The notes: generated by a model from the letters alone, not told the origin. DNA of 64,000 nt from Acinetobacter sp. ANC 4204 (GCF_002135205.1 NZ_NEFZ01000001.1:1-64000), one strand, 5' to 3'. Numbered from the stretch's first letter, positions 19,461 to 33,032 are shown. Translations and numbers: made by a program.

Positions 19461-21095
19461 ATGAACAAATTTTTAAAATACCTTTTGGTATTGATCGTAC
19501 TGCTTATTATTGCAGTCGTAATTTTCTTATTTAGACCCGTCACGTCTAAAAAAATTCAAACCACCAGCAACGAGCCTGTTGTTGACGTAGTCTTAGTTGG
19601 TGGTGGCATCATGAGTGCAACCCTAGGCACATACCTTAGTGAACTTGAGCCAAACTGGCAAATTCGCATGTATGAACGCCTAGACAAAGTTGCACAAGAA
19701 AGCTCTAATGGCTTCAACAATGCAGGCACAGGTCACTCTGGCTTTATGGAAATGAACTATACCTCTGAAAAAGATGGGAAAATGGACATTACCAAAGCTG
19801 TAAAAGTGGCTGAACAATTTGAAGTTGCAAAACAGTTCTGGTCTTATCAAGTCAAAGAAGGTGTTTTGGGACAACCAAATAGTTTCATCAACCCTGTACC
19901 GCACATTGCTTTCGTTTGGGGCGATAACGTGAATTTCCTCGAAAAACGTTACGCTGCAATGGTTAAAAACCCAATGTTTTATGGCATGAAATTCTCTGAA
20001 AATCCTGCTGAAATTAAACAATGGGCACCTTTGGTGATGAATGGCCGTGATGCTGCACAGAAAGTAGCTGCAACACGCATGGATGTAGGTTCGGATGTGA
20101 ACTATGGTTCGATCACCACTCAATTGGTCGATCACCTTAAAAAACAATCTAACTTCCAGCTACAAACATCGACTGAAGTGACTGGCATTAGCCAAAACGA
20201 TGATAAAACGTGGACTGTTGCATTTAAAAACCTCACTACAGGTAAAACAGATCACGTAAAAACGCGCTTTGTCTTTATTGGTGCAGGCGGTGCAGCGGTT
20301 AAACTTTTACAAATGACAGGCTTACCAGAAGCGAAGCAATATGCTGGCTTCCCTGTAGGTGGCGTGTTCTTAATGACCGACAACCCGAAAGTCACCGAAG
20401 GCCATACTGCAAAAGTTTATGGTCGTGCTGAATTAGGCGCACCTCCAATGTCTGTTCCACATATTGATACACGTTATATCGACGGTAAAAAATATGTGTT
20501 GTTTGGTCCATTTGCGACTTATTCAAACAAGTTCTTAAAACAAGGTTCTCAGCTTGATTTATTGAAATCAACCACTAAGAACAACGTTTTACCCATGACT
20601 GCTGTGGGTATGGAAAATCTTGATTTGGTGAAATACTTAGTTAGCCAAGTCATGATGACCGATGAAGACCGTTTTAATGAATTAAGAAAATACTATCCTG
20701 ATGCAAAACCAGAAGACTGGCGCATGAATCAAGGTGGTCAACGTGTTCAAATCATTAAGAAAGAACCAGGCAAACCTGCAAGCTTGCAATTTGGTACCGA
20801 GATTTTTGCCTCACAAGATGGTGCTGTGACTGCCCTATTAGGTGCGTCTCCTGGTGCTTCGACCTCTCCTTATATTATGTTGAGCTTGCTTGAAAAAGCA
20901 TTCCCTCAGCAAGTAGCAGGTAAATGGAATCCGAAATTACATGAAATTGTAAAATCGTACCAACAAGAGCTCAGCACCAATCCTGTGCTTCTTGACCAAG
21001 TTCGCCAATACACCAGCACAACCCTAGGTTTGAAATACACACCTATGGCTAAAGCTGCAAATGACGAAACTGCTGCGGTAGCAAAAGCACAGTAA
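19461..21095 (+). CDS. mqo: Malate:quinone oxidoreductase
   Basis: A 544-residue FAD-dependent peripheral membrane enzyme that oxidises malate to oxaloacetate and reduces quinone, acting in the TCA cycle alongside or instead of NAD-malate dehydrogenase. The family start [18 protein letters not shown] holds the dinucleotide site, and [16 protein letters not shown] and [22 protein letters not shown] are Mqo signatures. The N-terminus carries a hydrophobic helix (about residues 7-25) that would anchor or export the start of the protein, as in some gammaproteobacterial Mqo. It is a single-gene unit with its own terminator. Confidence 0.95.
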   Translation: MNKFLKYLLVLIVLLIIAVVIFLFRPVTSKKIQTTSNEPVVDVVLVGGGIMSATLGTYLSELEPNWQIRMYERLDKVAQESSNGFNNAGTGHSGFMEMNYTSEKDGKMDITKAVKVAEQFEVAKQFWSYQVKEGVLGQPNSFINPVPHIAFVWGDNVNFLEKRYAAMVKNPMFYGMKFSENPAEIKQWAPLVMNGRDAAQKVAATRMDVGSDVNYGSITTQLVDHLKKQSNFQLQTSTEVTGISQNDDKTWTVAFKNLTTGKTDHVKTRFVFIGAGGAAVKLLQMTGLPEAKQYAGFPVGGVFLMTDNPKVTEGHTAKVYGRAELGAPPMSVPHIDTRYIDGKKYVLFGPFATYSNKFLKQGSQLDLLKSTTKNNVLPMTAVGMENLDLVKYLVSQVMMTDEDRFNELRKYYPDAKPEDWRMNQGGQRVQIIKKEPGKPASLQFGTEIFASQDGAVTALLGASPGASTSPYIMLSLLEKAFPQQVAGKWNPKLHEIVKSYQQELSTNPVLLDQVRQYTSTTLGLKYTPMAKAANDETAAVAKAQ

Positions 21096-21110
21096 TCTGC
21101 TTTAAACCCT

Positions 21111-21142
21111 AAAAAGGATGGACTTTGCGCCATCCTTTTTTT
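21111..21142 (+). terminator. Rho-independent terminator of mqo
   Basis: AAAAAGGATG at 21111-21120 pairs exactly with CATCCTTTTT at 21131-21140 around a ten-base loop, followed by T residues. It lies 16 bases past the mqo stop. Confidence 0.9.
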
Positions 21143-21168
21143 AATTCATATTTAAAATTATTCTGTTT

Positions 21169-22443
21169 ATGTCGCTTTTCCATTCCGACGCTTTTTTGGC
21201 TTTTCGTTCACGTGATTTTTCACTTCTGAGTGTCAATCAGTTGTGCTTAATTCTAGCCATCATGATTCAAGAAGTCGTCATTGCCTATAGCGTTTACCAA
21301 CTCACTCAGAATCCACTGAGCCTTGGCATGATTGCCTTAATTGAGTTATTTCCGTTCATTTGCCTCTCCCTGATTAGTGGTGACTGGGCTGACCGCTATA
21401 ACCGACAAAAAATTGTGCAGTGGAGTTTTAGCTGTAGCACTCTAATTCCCTTACTATTTATTGTTCTTTTTTCTCAGTACCAACAACAACACATTCAACA
21501 AAATACACTTTTATGTGGCATTTATAGCCTCATCTTTTGCTTAGGCATACTTAGAGGCATTTACAGCCCATCATTTAATTCATTACGCCCTTTTCTCACC
21601 CCAGAGCCAGCCTATAGCAATGCAGCCACTTGGACGGCTCTCATTTGGCAAATGGGCGGAATTTTAGCACCCTTATGTGCAGGACTTTTACTCGGCCAAC
21701 TTGGGCTTGAAAAAACCCTCTTTATTGTTTTTTTCTTATGTTGCATGGGTAGCATCTGCTTATTCAGATTAAGCTCTCGTCAATTCCCTAGCCCGCATAA
21801 ACAGCATTTAAGCAAAAGCTTAAAAGAGGCCTATGTGTTTATCTTTAAACATCCACTGATGTTTTGGAGCATGTTGCTGGATCTCAGCGCCATGCTTTTT
21901 TGTAGTGTCATTATCTTACTACCTATTTTTGCACACGATATCCTGCATTTAGGCGTTGAAGGCTTAGGTATACTCAGAGCAGCACCTGCAATTGGCGCCT
22001 GTATCATGATGTTGGTGCTGACCTGTTATTCTCCAATGCAAAATGCATGGAGAAATATGCTCTATAGTAGTTTTGCAATTGCTTTGTGCACTTTAGCTTT
22101 CGCACTATTCTCCCATCTTTGGCTCTCAGTCTTCTTCCTTGTCTTGATCGGCGCCTTTGATAGCATCAGCATGGTCATTCGCCAAACCTTATTACAACAG
22201 CTCCCACCGAAAGCACTATTAGGGCGTGTAGCAGCTTTAAATGGCATCTTAGTGACTTCAGGCAATCAGCTGGGTGCACTACACATGAGCCTGATGACGC
22301 GTTATTTTTCTGTGGTGCCAACCGTCCTTATTGGTGGGACACTATGCTTAATGGTTTGTGGTCTAAGTTCAACTCGTACGCGACATTTACTCAGAGTATC
22401 TCCAACACGGAAAAAGCATGCCACCGCCACAAGAAGCGAATAG
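21169..22443 (+). CDS. MFS transporter (EntS-like drug/siderophore exporter type)
   Basis: A 424-residue protein with about 12 membrane helices. The loop 2-3 motif GDWADRYNRQKIVQWSF (about residues 68-84) is the MFS motif A form seen in EntS and related MFS_3 exporters. Their N-terminus also begins with a short LAFRSRDFSLLSVNQ segment, as here. Substrate export with protons is likely; the substrate is unknown, and no siderophore biosynthesis genes are adjacent. The C-terminal tail is basic. It follows the mqo terminator directly, so its promoter must be in the short gap. Confidence 0.8.
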   Translation: MSLFHSDAFLAFRSRDFSLLSVNQLCLILAIMIQEVVIAYSVYQLTQNPLSLGMIALIELFPFICLSLISGDWADRYNRQKIVQWSFSCSTLIPLLFIVLFSQYQQQHIQQNTLLCGIYSLIFCLGILRGIYSPSFNSLRPFLTPEPAYSNAATWTALIWQMGGILAPLCAGLLLGQLGLEKTLFIVFFLCCMGSICLFRLSSRQFPSPHKQHLSKSLKEAYVFIFKHPLMFWSMLLDLSAMLFCSVIILLPIFAHDILHLGVEGLGILRAAPAIGACIMMLVLTCYSPMQNAWRNMLYSSFAIALCTLAFALFSHLWLSVFFLVLIGAFDSISMVIRQTLLQQLPPKALLGRVAALNGILVTSGNQLGALHMSLMTRYFSVVPTVLIGGTLCLMVCGLSSTRTRHLLRVSPTRKKHATATRSE

Positions 22444-22499
22444 CATGTTAAGCTTCAAATCCTCTTTTAATACGATGTGAGTTTTCAATAGAGCAAATT

Positions 22500-22985
22500 A
22501 TGAAACAGATTCTCCCCTTTTCACACACTCTCTATGCCAGACTCTATTCTTTCTTACTCTCCGTGTTGCTGGCTTATTGCCTATTTAATGCAATCTATAG
22601 TGTGATTATTGGTGGAAAAAGCGCATACCTTTTTAGTGGTCTGGTTTTAATTTTTCAAACCATCCTTGTTTTTAAGGCATCATTAAATAAAAAGATCTAT
22701 AACGTTTTGGGATTGATTGGACTTATTTTATGTCTGGTTTATTTACATCATTGGGCATTTCTTTTTCAGCATGAAAGTATTGCGATTCTTCCCTCAGTCA
22801 TACTCACCCTACTTAGCTTAGGCTATTTTTCACAGCAACATTTACGTTTAAATCTATTGAAGGTGGCTTTAATTTTTGGGCTGTTAGTACTGGCTTATAC
22901 GCAACACCATGACTTGAACACTCTACAAAACTACTATAATAGCTTGCATACAGGCGAAACATGGCAACAGTATGGTGCTTTATAA
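22500..22985 (+). CDS. Hypothetical small polytopic membrane protein
   Basis: A 161-residue hydrophobic protein with about four or five membrane segments (roughly residues 12-32, 38-56, 64-82, 90-108 and 115-133). It ends in a polar tail with His and Asn (residues 140-161). I do not recognise a family. It is 56 bases downstream of the MFS gene on the same strand and could share its transcript. Its convergent neighbour is rodA, separated by a terminator. The gene looks real from its codon use and composition; no function is proposed. Confidence 0.6.
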   Translation: MKQILPFSHTLYARLYSFLLSVLLAYCLFNAIYSVIIGGKSAYLFSGLVLIFQTILVFKASLNKKIYNVLGLIGLILCLVYLHHWAFLFQHESIAILPSVILTLLSLGYFSQQHLRLNLLKVALIFGLLVLAYTQHHDLNTLQNYYNSLHTGETWQQYGAL

Positions 22986-23035
22986 AACCTAAAAATACAG
23001 CCTAGTTTTCTCAACATGACATAAGTTTTAAATAC

Positions 23036-23062
23036 AAAAAAAGCCAGCAATAGTGCTGGCTT
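23036..23062 (-). terminator. Rho-independent terminator of rodA
   Basis: GCCAGCA at 23043-23049 pairs with TGCTGGC at 23054-23060, with a four-base loop. On the minus strand it is followed by a run of seven T. It lies 15 bases past the rodA stop. Confidence 0.85.
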
Positions 23063-23076
23063 GATTCTTTTAGACT

Positions 23077-24213
23077 TTAGCGATGGGTATGGATTGACAT
23101 TACAATGCCCATACTAGCCAACATAGTAATCACCGCCGTTCCACCATAACTCATCAACGGTAAAGGATCACCTGTTACTGGTAAAATTCCGCTCACCATC
23201 CCCGAGTTTAACAATACGAAGAAAAAGAACGTTAAGCCCACAGCACCCGCATATAAACGACCAAAATTATGAAAGCTATTCATCCCAATAATCAAACAAC
23301 GAATGATAATGGCTGCAAACAAACTAAACAGTAAGAATACCCCAATAAAACCAAACTCTTCTGCATAGGTCGACATAATGAAATCGGTATGATGCTCTGG
23401 CAAATATCCCAAATGTGACTGTGTACCTTCAGTGAAGCCCTTACCCATTAAGCCACCTGAACCAATGGCAATCTTGGATTGGATAATATTCCAACCCGCA
23501 CCCAATGCATCTGACTCAGGATCAAATAAAGTTAGCACTCGCTTTTTCTGATATTCTTGTAAAAAGAACATCCACAGCAAAGGTGTAGCAACAGCCAAAG
23601 CACCACAGGCCAAAGCAATCAGACGCCAAGAAATACCACTGAGGAAAATGACACACACCCCAGGAATCAAGAGACCTAAGTTCAAGTCAGGTTGCAAAGC
23701 CGCCAATAAAAACGGCAACATCATGATGCCCAACGAAATCACAATGTGCATAAACTTCGGTGGAAAAGCACGACCTGCGAAGTACCACGCCATCATTAAA
23801 GGCATGGCAAACTTCATAAACTCAGAAGGCTGCATACTGCCTATACCCGGCAGACTGATCCAGCGCCTTGCTCCCATTCGAGTTTCACCCACAACCAAGA
23901 CCAGTACCATCAAAATCACTGCGAAGATGAAAAAATAAGGACTAATGGCCTGATAGACTTTGGGTGGAATTTGCGCACAGATAATCATCACAATGAAGCC
24001 TACAGCAAAACTGGTGGCTTGGCGAAATACCATCCCCATATCTTGTGCTGAGGCACTATAGATTACCAGCAAGCCCAAAATGGCATTTAAAATAAGAAAA
24101 CATAAAAGCCATGGATCTAAATGTAGTTTAGCCCAACGAGATGAGTCATGTTTAATGCTTCTGCCGTCACGTAAAGACTGACGTAAAAAACGATACTGTT
24201 GTGATGGTATCAT
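23077..24213 (-). CDS. rodA: Rod-shape peptidoglycan glycosyltransferase RodA (SEDS)
   Basis: A 378-residue polytopic SEDS protein that polymerises lipid II during lateral wall growth together with PBP2. The N-terminal helix pair includes DPWLLCFLILNAILGLLVIYSAS. The SEDS signatures GSGGLMGKGFTEGTQSHLGYLPEHHTDFI and the C-terminal PVTGDPLPLMSYGGTAVITML are clear. The catalytic Asp region, ALQPDLNLGLL, is in helix 7. The length fits E. coli RodA (370). It is a lone minus-strand gene here, 114 bases from ispD; its usual partner mrdA is not in the window. Confidence 0.93.
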   Translation of the reverse strand: MIPSQQYRFLRQSLRDGRSIKHDSSRWAKLHLDPWLLCFLILNAILGLLVIYSASAQDMGMVFRQATSFAVGFIVMIICAQIPPKVYQAISPYFFIFAVILMVLVLVVGETRMGARRWISLPGIGSMQPSEFMKFAMPLMMAWYFAGRAFPPKFMHIVISLGIMMLPFLLAALQPDLNLGLLIPGVCVIFLSGISWRLIALACGALAVATPLLWMFFLQEYQKKRVLTLFDPESDALGAGWNIIQSKIAIGSGGLMGKGFTEGTQSHLGYLPEHHTDFIMSTYAEEFGFIGVFLLFSLFAAIIIRCLIIGMNSFHNFGRLYAGAVGLTFFFFVLLNSGMVSGILPVTGDPLPLMSYGGTAVITMLASMGIVMSIHTHR

Positions 24214-24327
24214 TTGCGTAATTTGAATGAGCTAAAGACAGGGCAAATTATAAGTTTAAAGTGTTTTAGATAACATCATTCAAACCCATATTTCTGTAGT
24301 TTTCGCCCAATAAATCCAATTATTTTT

Positions 24328-25047
24328 TTATTGTGCCGCTAAAATAAGTCGTGCAAGCTCTAGGTCATCAGGATAGGTAATTTTAATATTATCAGAACGG
24401 CCTTGTACGACCTGAACGGGTTGACCTACAAACTCCAAAGCACTAGCTTCGTCGGTAATGACTGCATTTGCTGCAAGTGCATGCTCAATGGCTGACTTCA
24501 AAACACCCAGTTTAGCAATCTGCGGGGTTTGTGCCTGCCAAAGCTCTGAACGATCAATCGTTTCTTGAATATTTTGCGCTGAGACCACGCGCTTTAAAGT
24601 ATCCCTAACAGGAATCGCTAAAATCGCCCCTGTATTGAACTGAATAGCAGTATCAACCAGTTGCCATAGACAATCCTGCGTCACACAAGGACGTGCAGCA
24701 TCATGAACTAAAACCCAGTCTTCAGCATCAGCAATTGCTGAAAGAGAACGTAGTGCATTGAGCACTGAGTCTACACGCTCGGCACCACCTTCACAGAAAT
24801 GCACTTTTTCCATATTGGTAAAAGGCAAACTTTGAGCGACATCATCATCTGAACCAATCGCCAAAACATAGCCTTGTAAAGGTAAATGATTTAGACGAGA
24901 AACCGTATGCTCAAGCACAGTTTTTTGACCAATCATTTGGTATTGTTTCAGTTCTGATTTAGAGAAACGACTTCCAGAACCTGCAGCAGGAATAATCGCC
25001 CACAATTTATGGGGTAGCTGGAGGGAGTTCAGGCTCATCGTCTTCAT
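24328..25047 (-). CDS. ispD: 2-C-methyl-D-erythritol 4-phosphate cytidylyltransferase
   Basis: A 239-residue enzyme of the MEP isoprenoid pathway that makes CDP-methylerythritol from CTP and MEP. The nucleotidyltransferase loop PAAGSGSRFSKSELKQY is near the N-terminus, with VHDAARPCV in the middle and TDEASALEF near the C-terminus, all hallmark motifs. The frame opens at TTG 25062 and also offers ATG at 25047 and 25038; none has a strong ribosome site, so the exact start is uncertain. It overlaps the end of ftsB by about 40 bases, an arrangement shared with many proteobacteria. Confidence 0.93.
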   Translation of the reverse strand: MKTMSLNSLQLPHKLWAIIPAAGSGSRFSKSELKQYQMIGQKTVLEHTVSRLNHLPLQGYVLAIGSDDDVAQSLPFTNMEKVHFCEGGAERVDSVLNALRSLSAIADAEDWVLVHDAARPCVTQDCLWQLVDTAIQFNTGAILAIPVRDTLKRVVSAQNIQETIDRSELWQAQTPQIAKLGVLKSAIEHALAANAVITDEASALEFVGQPVQVVQGRSDNIKITYPDDLELARLILAAQ

Positions 25048-25408
25048 TGGTCCGCAAATCAATTTGGGCGTTCGGATTAATATAAACAGGTTTATATTGA
25101 GTACTGATGGTACTCATTTGAATAAACGTTTCTCGCGGTTTAATTAAACCCAAGTCTAAGCGCGCATGCTCTTCAATGGCCTCAATACCATTCTTCAAAT
25201 CATACACTTCTGCCGCCAAGACACGATTACGTTCTTTTAAGTCGTTATTAATTTCAGTTTGTTGTTGGATTTTTTGTGTGAGTTGTAAATGGTCTTGATA
25301 ACCACCCTCACCAAACCAGTATAAATACTGAAACCCTGCGATCAAAATGATCGCAAGGCCTAGTAGTACTTTACTCATCAACGAGTCGAATACATTGAAC
25401 ATTGACAT
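25007..25408 (-). CDS. ftsB: Cell division protein FtsB
   Basis: A 133-residue bitopic protein of the FtsQLB complex, which links early and late divisome steps in the inner membrane. A short cytoplasmic start is followed by one membrane helix (about residues 13-31) and a coiled coil (about residues 40-75) rich in Gln and Leu. The conserved EEHARLDLGLIKPRETF segment is the FtsB/DivIC signature. The tail (residues 100-133) is longer than that of the 103-residue E. coli protein and is Pro- and Asp-rich. It sits between eno and ispD as in other gammaproteobacteria, eight bases from eno. Confidence 0.92.
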   Translation of the reverse strand: MSMFNVFDSLMSKVLLGLAIILIAGFQYLYWFGEGGYQDHLQLTQKIQQQTEINNDLKERNRVLAAEVYDLKNGIEAIEEHARLDLGLIKPRETFIQMSTISTQYKPVYINPNAQIDLRTNEDDEPELPPATP

Positions 25409-25415
25409 CAGTCGC

Positions 25416-26723
<1,308 letters not shown>

Positions 26724-26765
26724 TTAATAACGAGATGCTTTAGATAGCACCAATGAGTTTATAAT

Positions 26766-27623
<858 letters not shown>

Positions 27624-27654
27624 TTAAACTTCCTAGTTTATTTATTAACCCAGA

Positions 27655-29439
<1,785 letters not shown>

Positions 29440-29521
29440 TTAAGCTAAGTTCATAGGATTTTCATCTTGCATTTTGCTGTTATACTAGTGAAATCCCTCA
29501 AACACTCAATTTTGTGTAATT

Positions 29522-29920
29522 ATGAATAAAAAACTTTTAATTTGTGGTGCAATTGCAGCAGGTTTACTATTAACAGCATGTGTAAAGAAAGAAGCACCTA
29601 AAGAAGATGAACAAGAACAAGTTGAAGTAACAACAGAGCAACAACAACCTGTTGAACTTCAACCCTTAGAAGCATCAGAACCTGAGATTCCAGCACAAGT
29701 TGAAGTGATTCGCGAAGAAACGCCGAATACCACCACTGAAATACGTCGTGAAACACCAGCACCTGCTCCAGCAGCAGAGCCTGCACCTAAAGCAGAGGCA
29801 CCAAAGGCTGAAGAAAAACCAACGCAAGCGCGCCCAAGCAATACAAACCCAAATACACAAACTGAAGATGATGCAGTTGCAGCTGCCATTGCAGCAGCGA
29901 CGCCAGCTTTAGAAAACTAA
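29522..29920 (+). CDS. Small Pro/Glu/Ala-rich lipoprotein
   Basis: A 132-residue protein with a lipoprotein signal peptide: MNKKLLICGAIAAGLLLTAC, where the lipobox LLTAC places the acylated Cys at residue 20. The mature part has very low complexity, dominated by Glu, Pro, Ala, Thr and Gln, and is probably an unfolded linker. The residue after Cys is Val, which does not signal inner-membrane retention, so an outer-membrane location is likely. The ATG at 29522 lies on its own promoter region, divergent from pyrG. No known function; its only domain is the lipid anchor. Confidence 0.7.
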   Translation: MNKKLLICGAIAAGLLLTACVKKEAPKEDEQEQVEVTTEQQQPVELQPLEASEPEIPAQVEVIREETPNTTTEIRRETPAPAPAAEPAPKAEAPKAEEKPTQARPSNTNPNTQTEDDAVAAAIAAATPALEN

Positions 29921-29942
29921 TCATCTCAATATTGATGATCAT

Positions 29943-29974
29943 AAAAAAACCCGATCTCAATCGGGTTTTTTTTA
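29943..29974. terminator. Bidirectional terminator between lipoprotein and LysR genes
   Basis: AAAAAAACCCGAT pairs with ATCGGGTTTTTTT around a short TCTCA-type loop. It is flanked by A and T runs, so it can stop the lipoprotein transcript and the convergent LysR transcript. Confidence 0.9.
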
Positions 29975-29989
29975 TTGTTACCTGATAAC

Positions 29990-30880
29990 TTATAAATAGT
30001 CTTTTAATTTTTCTGCAAGAAAGTCGATAAACAACCGAATACGTTTGGGGACATAATTTTGCTGATAATAAACTGCATGTATTTTTTGTTCATGTATTTT
30101 TATTTCATTTTCAAATAAAGCGACAAAACGCCCTTCCTGAATATCTTTTTCAACCATAAAACGTGATAAACAGGCAATACCCACACCCTCTAGTGCCAAC
30201 TGACGGACTGTTTCACCATTGGAACATTTTATTTTCGCCTGAATGGTCAACGGCTCATCCTCAAGCTGAATAGGCCACGTATTTAAATGTGCAGGTTGGC
30301 TAAAACCAAGCAAAGTATGTGAGCTTAATTCTACGGTCTTTTTCGGCATTCCTTGTTTTTGGATATATTCAAGGCTTGCCACTATATATAAACGACTTTT
30401 ACAAAGCAGCTTGGCATGTAAGCTTGAATCTGCCAACTCACCAAACCGAATCGCGACATCGGTTTTATGTTCAAGTAAGTCTATGACCTGATCATGATTG
30501 GTAATTTCTATGTCAATTTTTGGATGGCGCTGCATAAACTCCTCAATCAGCGGCACAATCACATGCAGTACAAAAGGCGTTGCTGAATCAATCCGAATTA
30601 AACCAGACGCCTCCACATCAGTATTTTGCAAACTCTCTTCAGCTTCGGTCAGATCGAGTAAAATCTTACGCGCCTTTAGCAGGAACTGCTGCCCTTCATA
30701 AGTCAGCTTGAGCTTCCGTGTCGTTCGCTCCAGCAAAGTCACATTCAACTTCGACTCTAAACGTTGCAAGGCACGGCTAACACCCGATGTGGTTTGATCC
30801 AACTGCTGCGCAGCTTTGACAATAGAACCACTATCAACAATGCTCACAAAAGCCGTTAATTCTTCTATGGTTGATTTCAT
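29990..30880 (-). CDS. LysR-family transcriptional regulator
   Basis: A 296-residue regulator. The N-terminal winged helix (residues 1-60) shows TAFVSIVDSGSIVKAAQQLDQTTSGVSRALQRLESKL, a typical LysR HTH. The rest is a periplasmic-binding-like effector domain. The subtype resembles regulators of the DhcR/AaeR-like group that repress or activate a neighbouring oxidoreductase. It is divergent from the aldo/keto reductase and MFS genes, which are probably its targets. The frame starts at a TTG at 30886, but the ATG at 30880 (MKSTIEELTAF) is more likely. A T-N11-A type inverted repeat overlaps its upstream region. Confidence 0.85.
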   Translation of the reverse strand: MKSTIEELTAFVSIVDSGSIVKAAQQLDQTTSGVSRALQRLESKLNVTLLERTTRKLKLTYEGQQFLLKARKILLDLTEAEESLQNTDVEASGLIRIDSATPFVLHVIVPLIEEFMQRHPKIDIEITNHDQVIDLLEHKTDVAIRFGELADSSLHAKLLCKSRLYIVASLEYIQKQGMPKKTVELSSHTLLGFSQPAHLNTWPIQLEDEPLTIQAKIKCSNGETVRQLALEGVGIACLSRFMVEKDIQEGRFVALFENEIKIHEQKIHAVYYQQNYVPKRIRLFIDFLAEKLKDYL

Positions 30881-30885
30881 ATTCA

Positions 30886-30908
30886 ATTATTGATTATTAG
30901 TCAATAAT
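30886..30908. promoter_or_regulatory. Predicted LysR operator (inverted repeat)
   Basis: ATTATTGA at 30886-30893 and its exact complement TCAATAAT at 30901-30908 flank a seven-base spacer. The 23-base site contains the T-N11-A pattern recognised by LysR regulators and lies just upstream of the LysR ATG in the divergent gap. Confidence 0.55.
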
Positions 30909-30990
30909 ATTTTGCAAATTACCCAGTTTTTAAGCAAGACCTTTTTCTACAAAATAGCCTCATTCCATGAAACAAGTTATCGAGTAAAAA

Positions 30991-31797
30991 ATGAATATCG
31001 TTCCTCAATTCGGCGTAGGCACTTTCCGTTTAACAGGTGATACCGTCATTCAGTCTGTGAAAACTGCACTAGAAGTCGGTTATCGCGCAGTCGATACTGC
31101 ACAAATCTATGGTAATGAAGCCGAAGTTGGTCAAGCTATTGCGCTGAGTGGTATCAATCGTCAAGATCTTTTTCTCACCACAAAAATTTGGACGGAAAAT
31201 TATTCAGCCGAAAAATTAATTCCAAGTTTAAAAGAAAGTTTGAATAAATTAAAAACCGATGCAGTAAATCTAACCTTGATCCACTGGCCTGCCCCAAGTA
31301 CAGGTGTAAATATTGCAGAACTCATGCAGAATTTATTGGAAGCAAAACAACAAGGTTTGACCGAACACATTGGTATTTCTAACTTCAATATTGAGCTGAC
31401 TCAACAGGCAATAGAGAGTATTGGGTTAGAAAATATCGCAACCAACCAAATTGAGCTCAGCCCCTATCTACAAAACCATAAGTTAGTTGATTTCCTCCAA
31501 GCCCAAAACATTGATGTCACTTCATATATGACACTGGCTTACGGTAAGGTTTTGCATGATCCAATTCTAATGCAGATCGCGCAGCAACATCAGGTATCCA
31601 CTGCACAAATTAGCTTAGCTTGGGCATTACAACGTGGTTTTGCAGTCATACCCTCTTCAACCAAGCGCGAACACTTGATGTCCAATTTAAAGGCGCAAGA
31701 GATTCAACTGTCGACTGAGGAAATGATGGCAATTACGCAATTAGACCAAAATCAACGTGAAGTGAATCCTGAAGGATTAGCTCCCATTTGGGATTGA
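30991..31797 (+). CDS. Aldo/keto reductase (2,5-diketo-D-gluconate reductase B type)
   Basis: A 268-residue NADPH-dependent reductase with the (beta/alpha)8 fold. It starts with [20 protein letters not shown], then shows [17 protein letters not shown] with the catalytic Asp and Tyr, [10 protein letters not shown] with the catalytic Lys, and LIHWPAP with the catalytic His. The C-terminal PSSTKREHL binds the cofactor phosphate. The overall form is close to DkgB (YafB). It reduces aldehydes such as methylglyoxal or diketogluconate; the true substrate is unknown. It overlaps or abuts the following MFS gene and is divergent from a LysR regulator. Confidence 0.88.
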   Translation: MNIVPQFGVGTFRLTGDTVIQSVKTALEVGYRAVDTAQIYGNEAEVGQAIALSGINRQDLFLTTKIWTENYSAEKLIPSLKESLNKLKTDAVNLTLIHWPAPSTGVNIAELMQNLLEAKQQGLTEHIGISNFNIELTQQAIESIGLENIATNQIELSPYLQNHKLVDFLQAQNIDVTSYMTLAYGKVLHDPILMQIAQQHQVSTAQISLAWALQRGFAVIPSSTKREHLMSNLKAQEIQLSTEEMMAITQLDQNQREVNPEGLAPIWD

Positions 31798-31805
31798 GCA
31801 TCGCT

Positions 31806-32975
31806 ATGAAAATTAATTTTCCACTTTTGGCACTTGCAGTGGGTGCTTTTGCCATTGGAACCACCGAGTTTTCACCCATGGGCTTTTTGCCTGAAATTGC
31901 CAATGATTTGTCCGTGTCAATTCCACAAGCTGGACTGCTGATTAGTGCCTATGCAGTAGGCGTCATGATTGGGGCTCCGCTCATGACCTTATGGCTGGCC
32001 CGCTTTCCTAAGAAAACAGCTTTAATCCTATTGATGGCAATTTTTACGATCGGAAATGTGTTGGCAACCGTTGCGCCTGATTATATAAGCCTGATGGGAG
32101 CACGTTTAATGACCAGTTTAAACCATGGCGCATTCTTCGGTTTAGGTTCAGTCGTAGCCTCAAGTGTAGTGCCTAAAGACAAACAAGCCAGTGCGGTCGC
32201 TATGATGTTTATGGGCCTCACCATTGCCAATATTGGCGGTGTCCCACTTGCAACGTGGCTCAGTCAAAATACCAGTTGGCGCGTGGCTTTTACTGCAATT
32301 TCAATCTTAGGCATCATGACCATGTTGGCACTATGGAAAGCGCTTCCACAAGATCACGATGTGGTTAAACCGAATGTGGCAAAAGAATTGCGTGTTTTAA
32401 CGCGTGCGCCTGTTCTACTTGCCTTACTAACCACGGTCATGAGCGCGGGCGCCATGTTTGCGTTGTATACCTACATTGCTCCGAGCCTACACGTATTTAT
32501 GCATGCATCACCACAAACCATCACATTGATGTTGGTTTTAATCGGGATCGGTTTCTCGATTGGTAACCATTTTGGCGGAAAGTTTGCCGATCTATCCTTA
32601 GAGAAAACCCTGATAGGCTTCCTTGTCCTGTTAATGCTGATGATGCTTATTTTCCCTGTACTAGCGCAAACAACTACTGGTGCAGCGATTGGCTTGGTGA
32701 TTTGGGGTGCGGCGGCATTTGCGGTTGTACCGCCACTGCAAATGCGCGTCATGTCGGTCGCAGAAGATGCGCCTGGACTCGCCTCTTCAGTCAACATTGG
32801 TGCGTTTAACTTAGGTAATGCCTTAGGTGCCTTTGCAGGTGCAACGGTACTGAGTCTGCAACTCAGCTATGCAGCAGTTTCATATACAGGTGCCGCGCTC
32901 AGCTTTATGGCCTTGATCTTGGTTTTGCTACAGATGAGGTTCGGTCTCAGCAAGAAAACCTGTGAAGCCCTTTAA
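31806..32975 (+). CDS. MFS transporter, AraJ/sugar-efflux type
   Basis: A 389-residue protein with 12 membrane helices. The N-terminal LLALAVGAFAIGTTEFSPMGFLPEIA is the hallmark of the DHA1 AraJ/YdhP/sugar-efflux group. The GRxxDK-type motif is changed to WLARFPKKTALI in the loop between helices 2 and 3. The protein probably exports sugars, purine analogues or drugs with protons. An upstream ATG extends the frame to 31788, but the ATG at 31806 gives the family N-terminus and follows the reductase stop by eight bases. It is likely co-regulated with the reductase by the LysR protein. Confidence 0.83.
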   Translation: MKINFPLLALAVGAFAIGTTEFSPMGFLPEIANDLSVSIPQAGLLISAYAVGVMIGAPLMTLWLARFPKKTALILLMAIFTIGNVLATVAPDYISLMGARLMTSLNHGAFFGLGSVVASSVVPKDKQASAVAMMFMGLTIANIGGVPLATWLSQNTSWRVAFTAISILGIMTMLALWKALPQDHDVVKPNVAKELRVLTRAPVLLALLTTVMSAGAMFALYTYIAPSLHVFMHASPQTITLMLVLIGIGFSIGNHFGGKFADLSLEKTLIGFLVLLMLMMLIFPVLAQTTTGAAIGLVIWGAAAFAVVPPLQMRVMSVAEDAPGLASSVNIGAFNLGNALGAFAGATVLSLQLSYAAVSYTGAALSFMALILVLLQMRFGLSKKTCEAL

Positions 32976-32998
32976 GCCATTACACTGCTGAACCAATC

Positions 32999-33028
32999 AA
33001 AAAGACCTACACTGCTGTAGGTCTTTTT
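32999..33028. terminator. Bidirectional terminator between MFS and YheT-like genes
   Basis: AAAAAGACCTACA pairs with TGTAGGTCTTTTT around a CTGC loop, a strong hairpin with A and T tails on both sides between two convergent genes. Confidence 0.92.
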
Positions 33029-33032
33029 ATAT

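Noticed and set aside
19680..20147. 155-codon open frame antisense to mqo
   Set aside because: mqo has full-length conserved motifs on the plus strand; the antisense frame has no ribosome site and no recognisable domain.
29598..29889. Several open frames antisense to the small lipoprotein
   Set aside because: They result from the low-complexity Gln/Pro/Ala/Glu codons of the lipoprotein.
32471..32797. 108-codon minus-strand frame inside the AraJ-type MFS gene
   Set aside because: It is a mirror of membrane-helix codons and has no independent signal.
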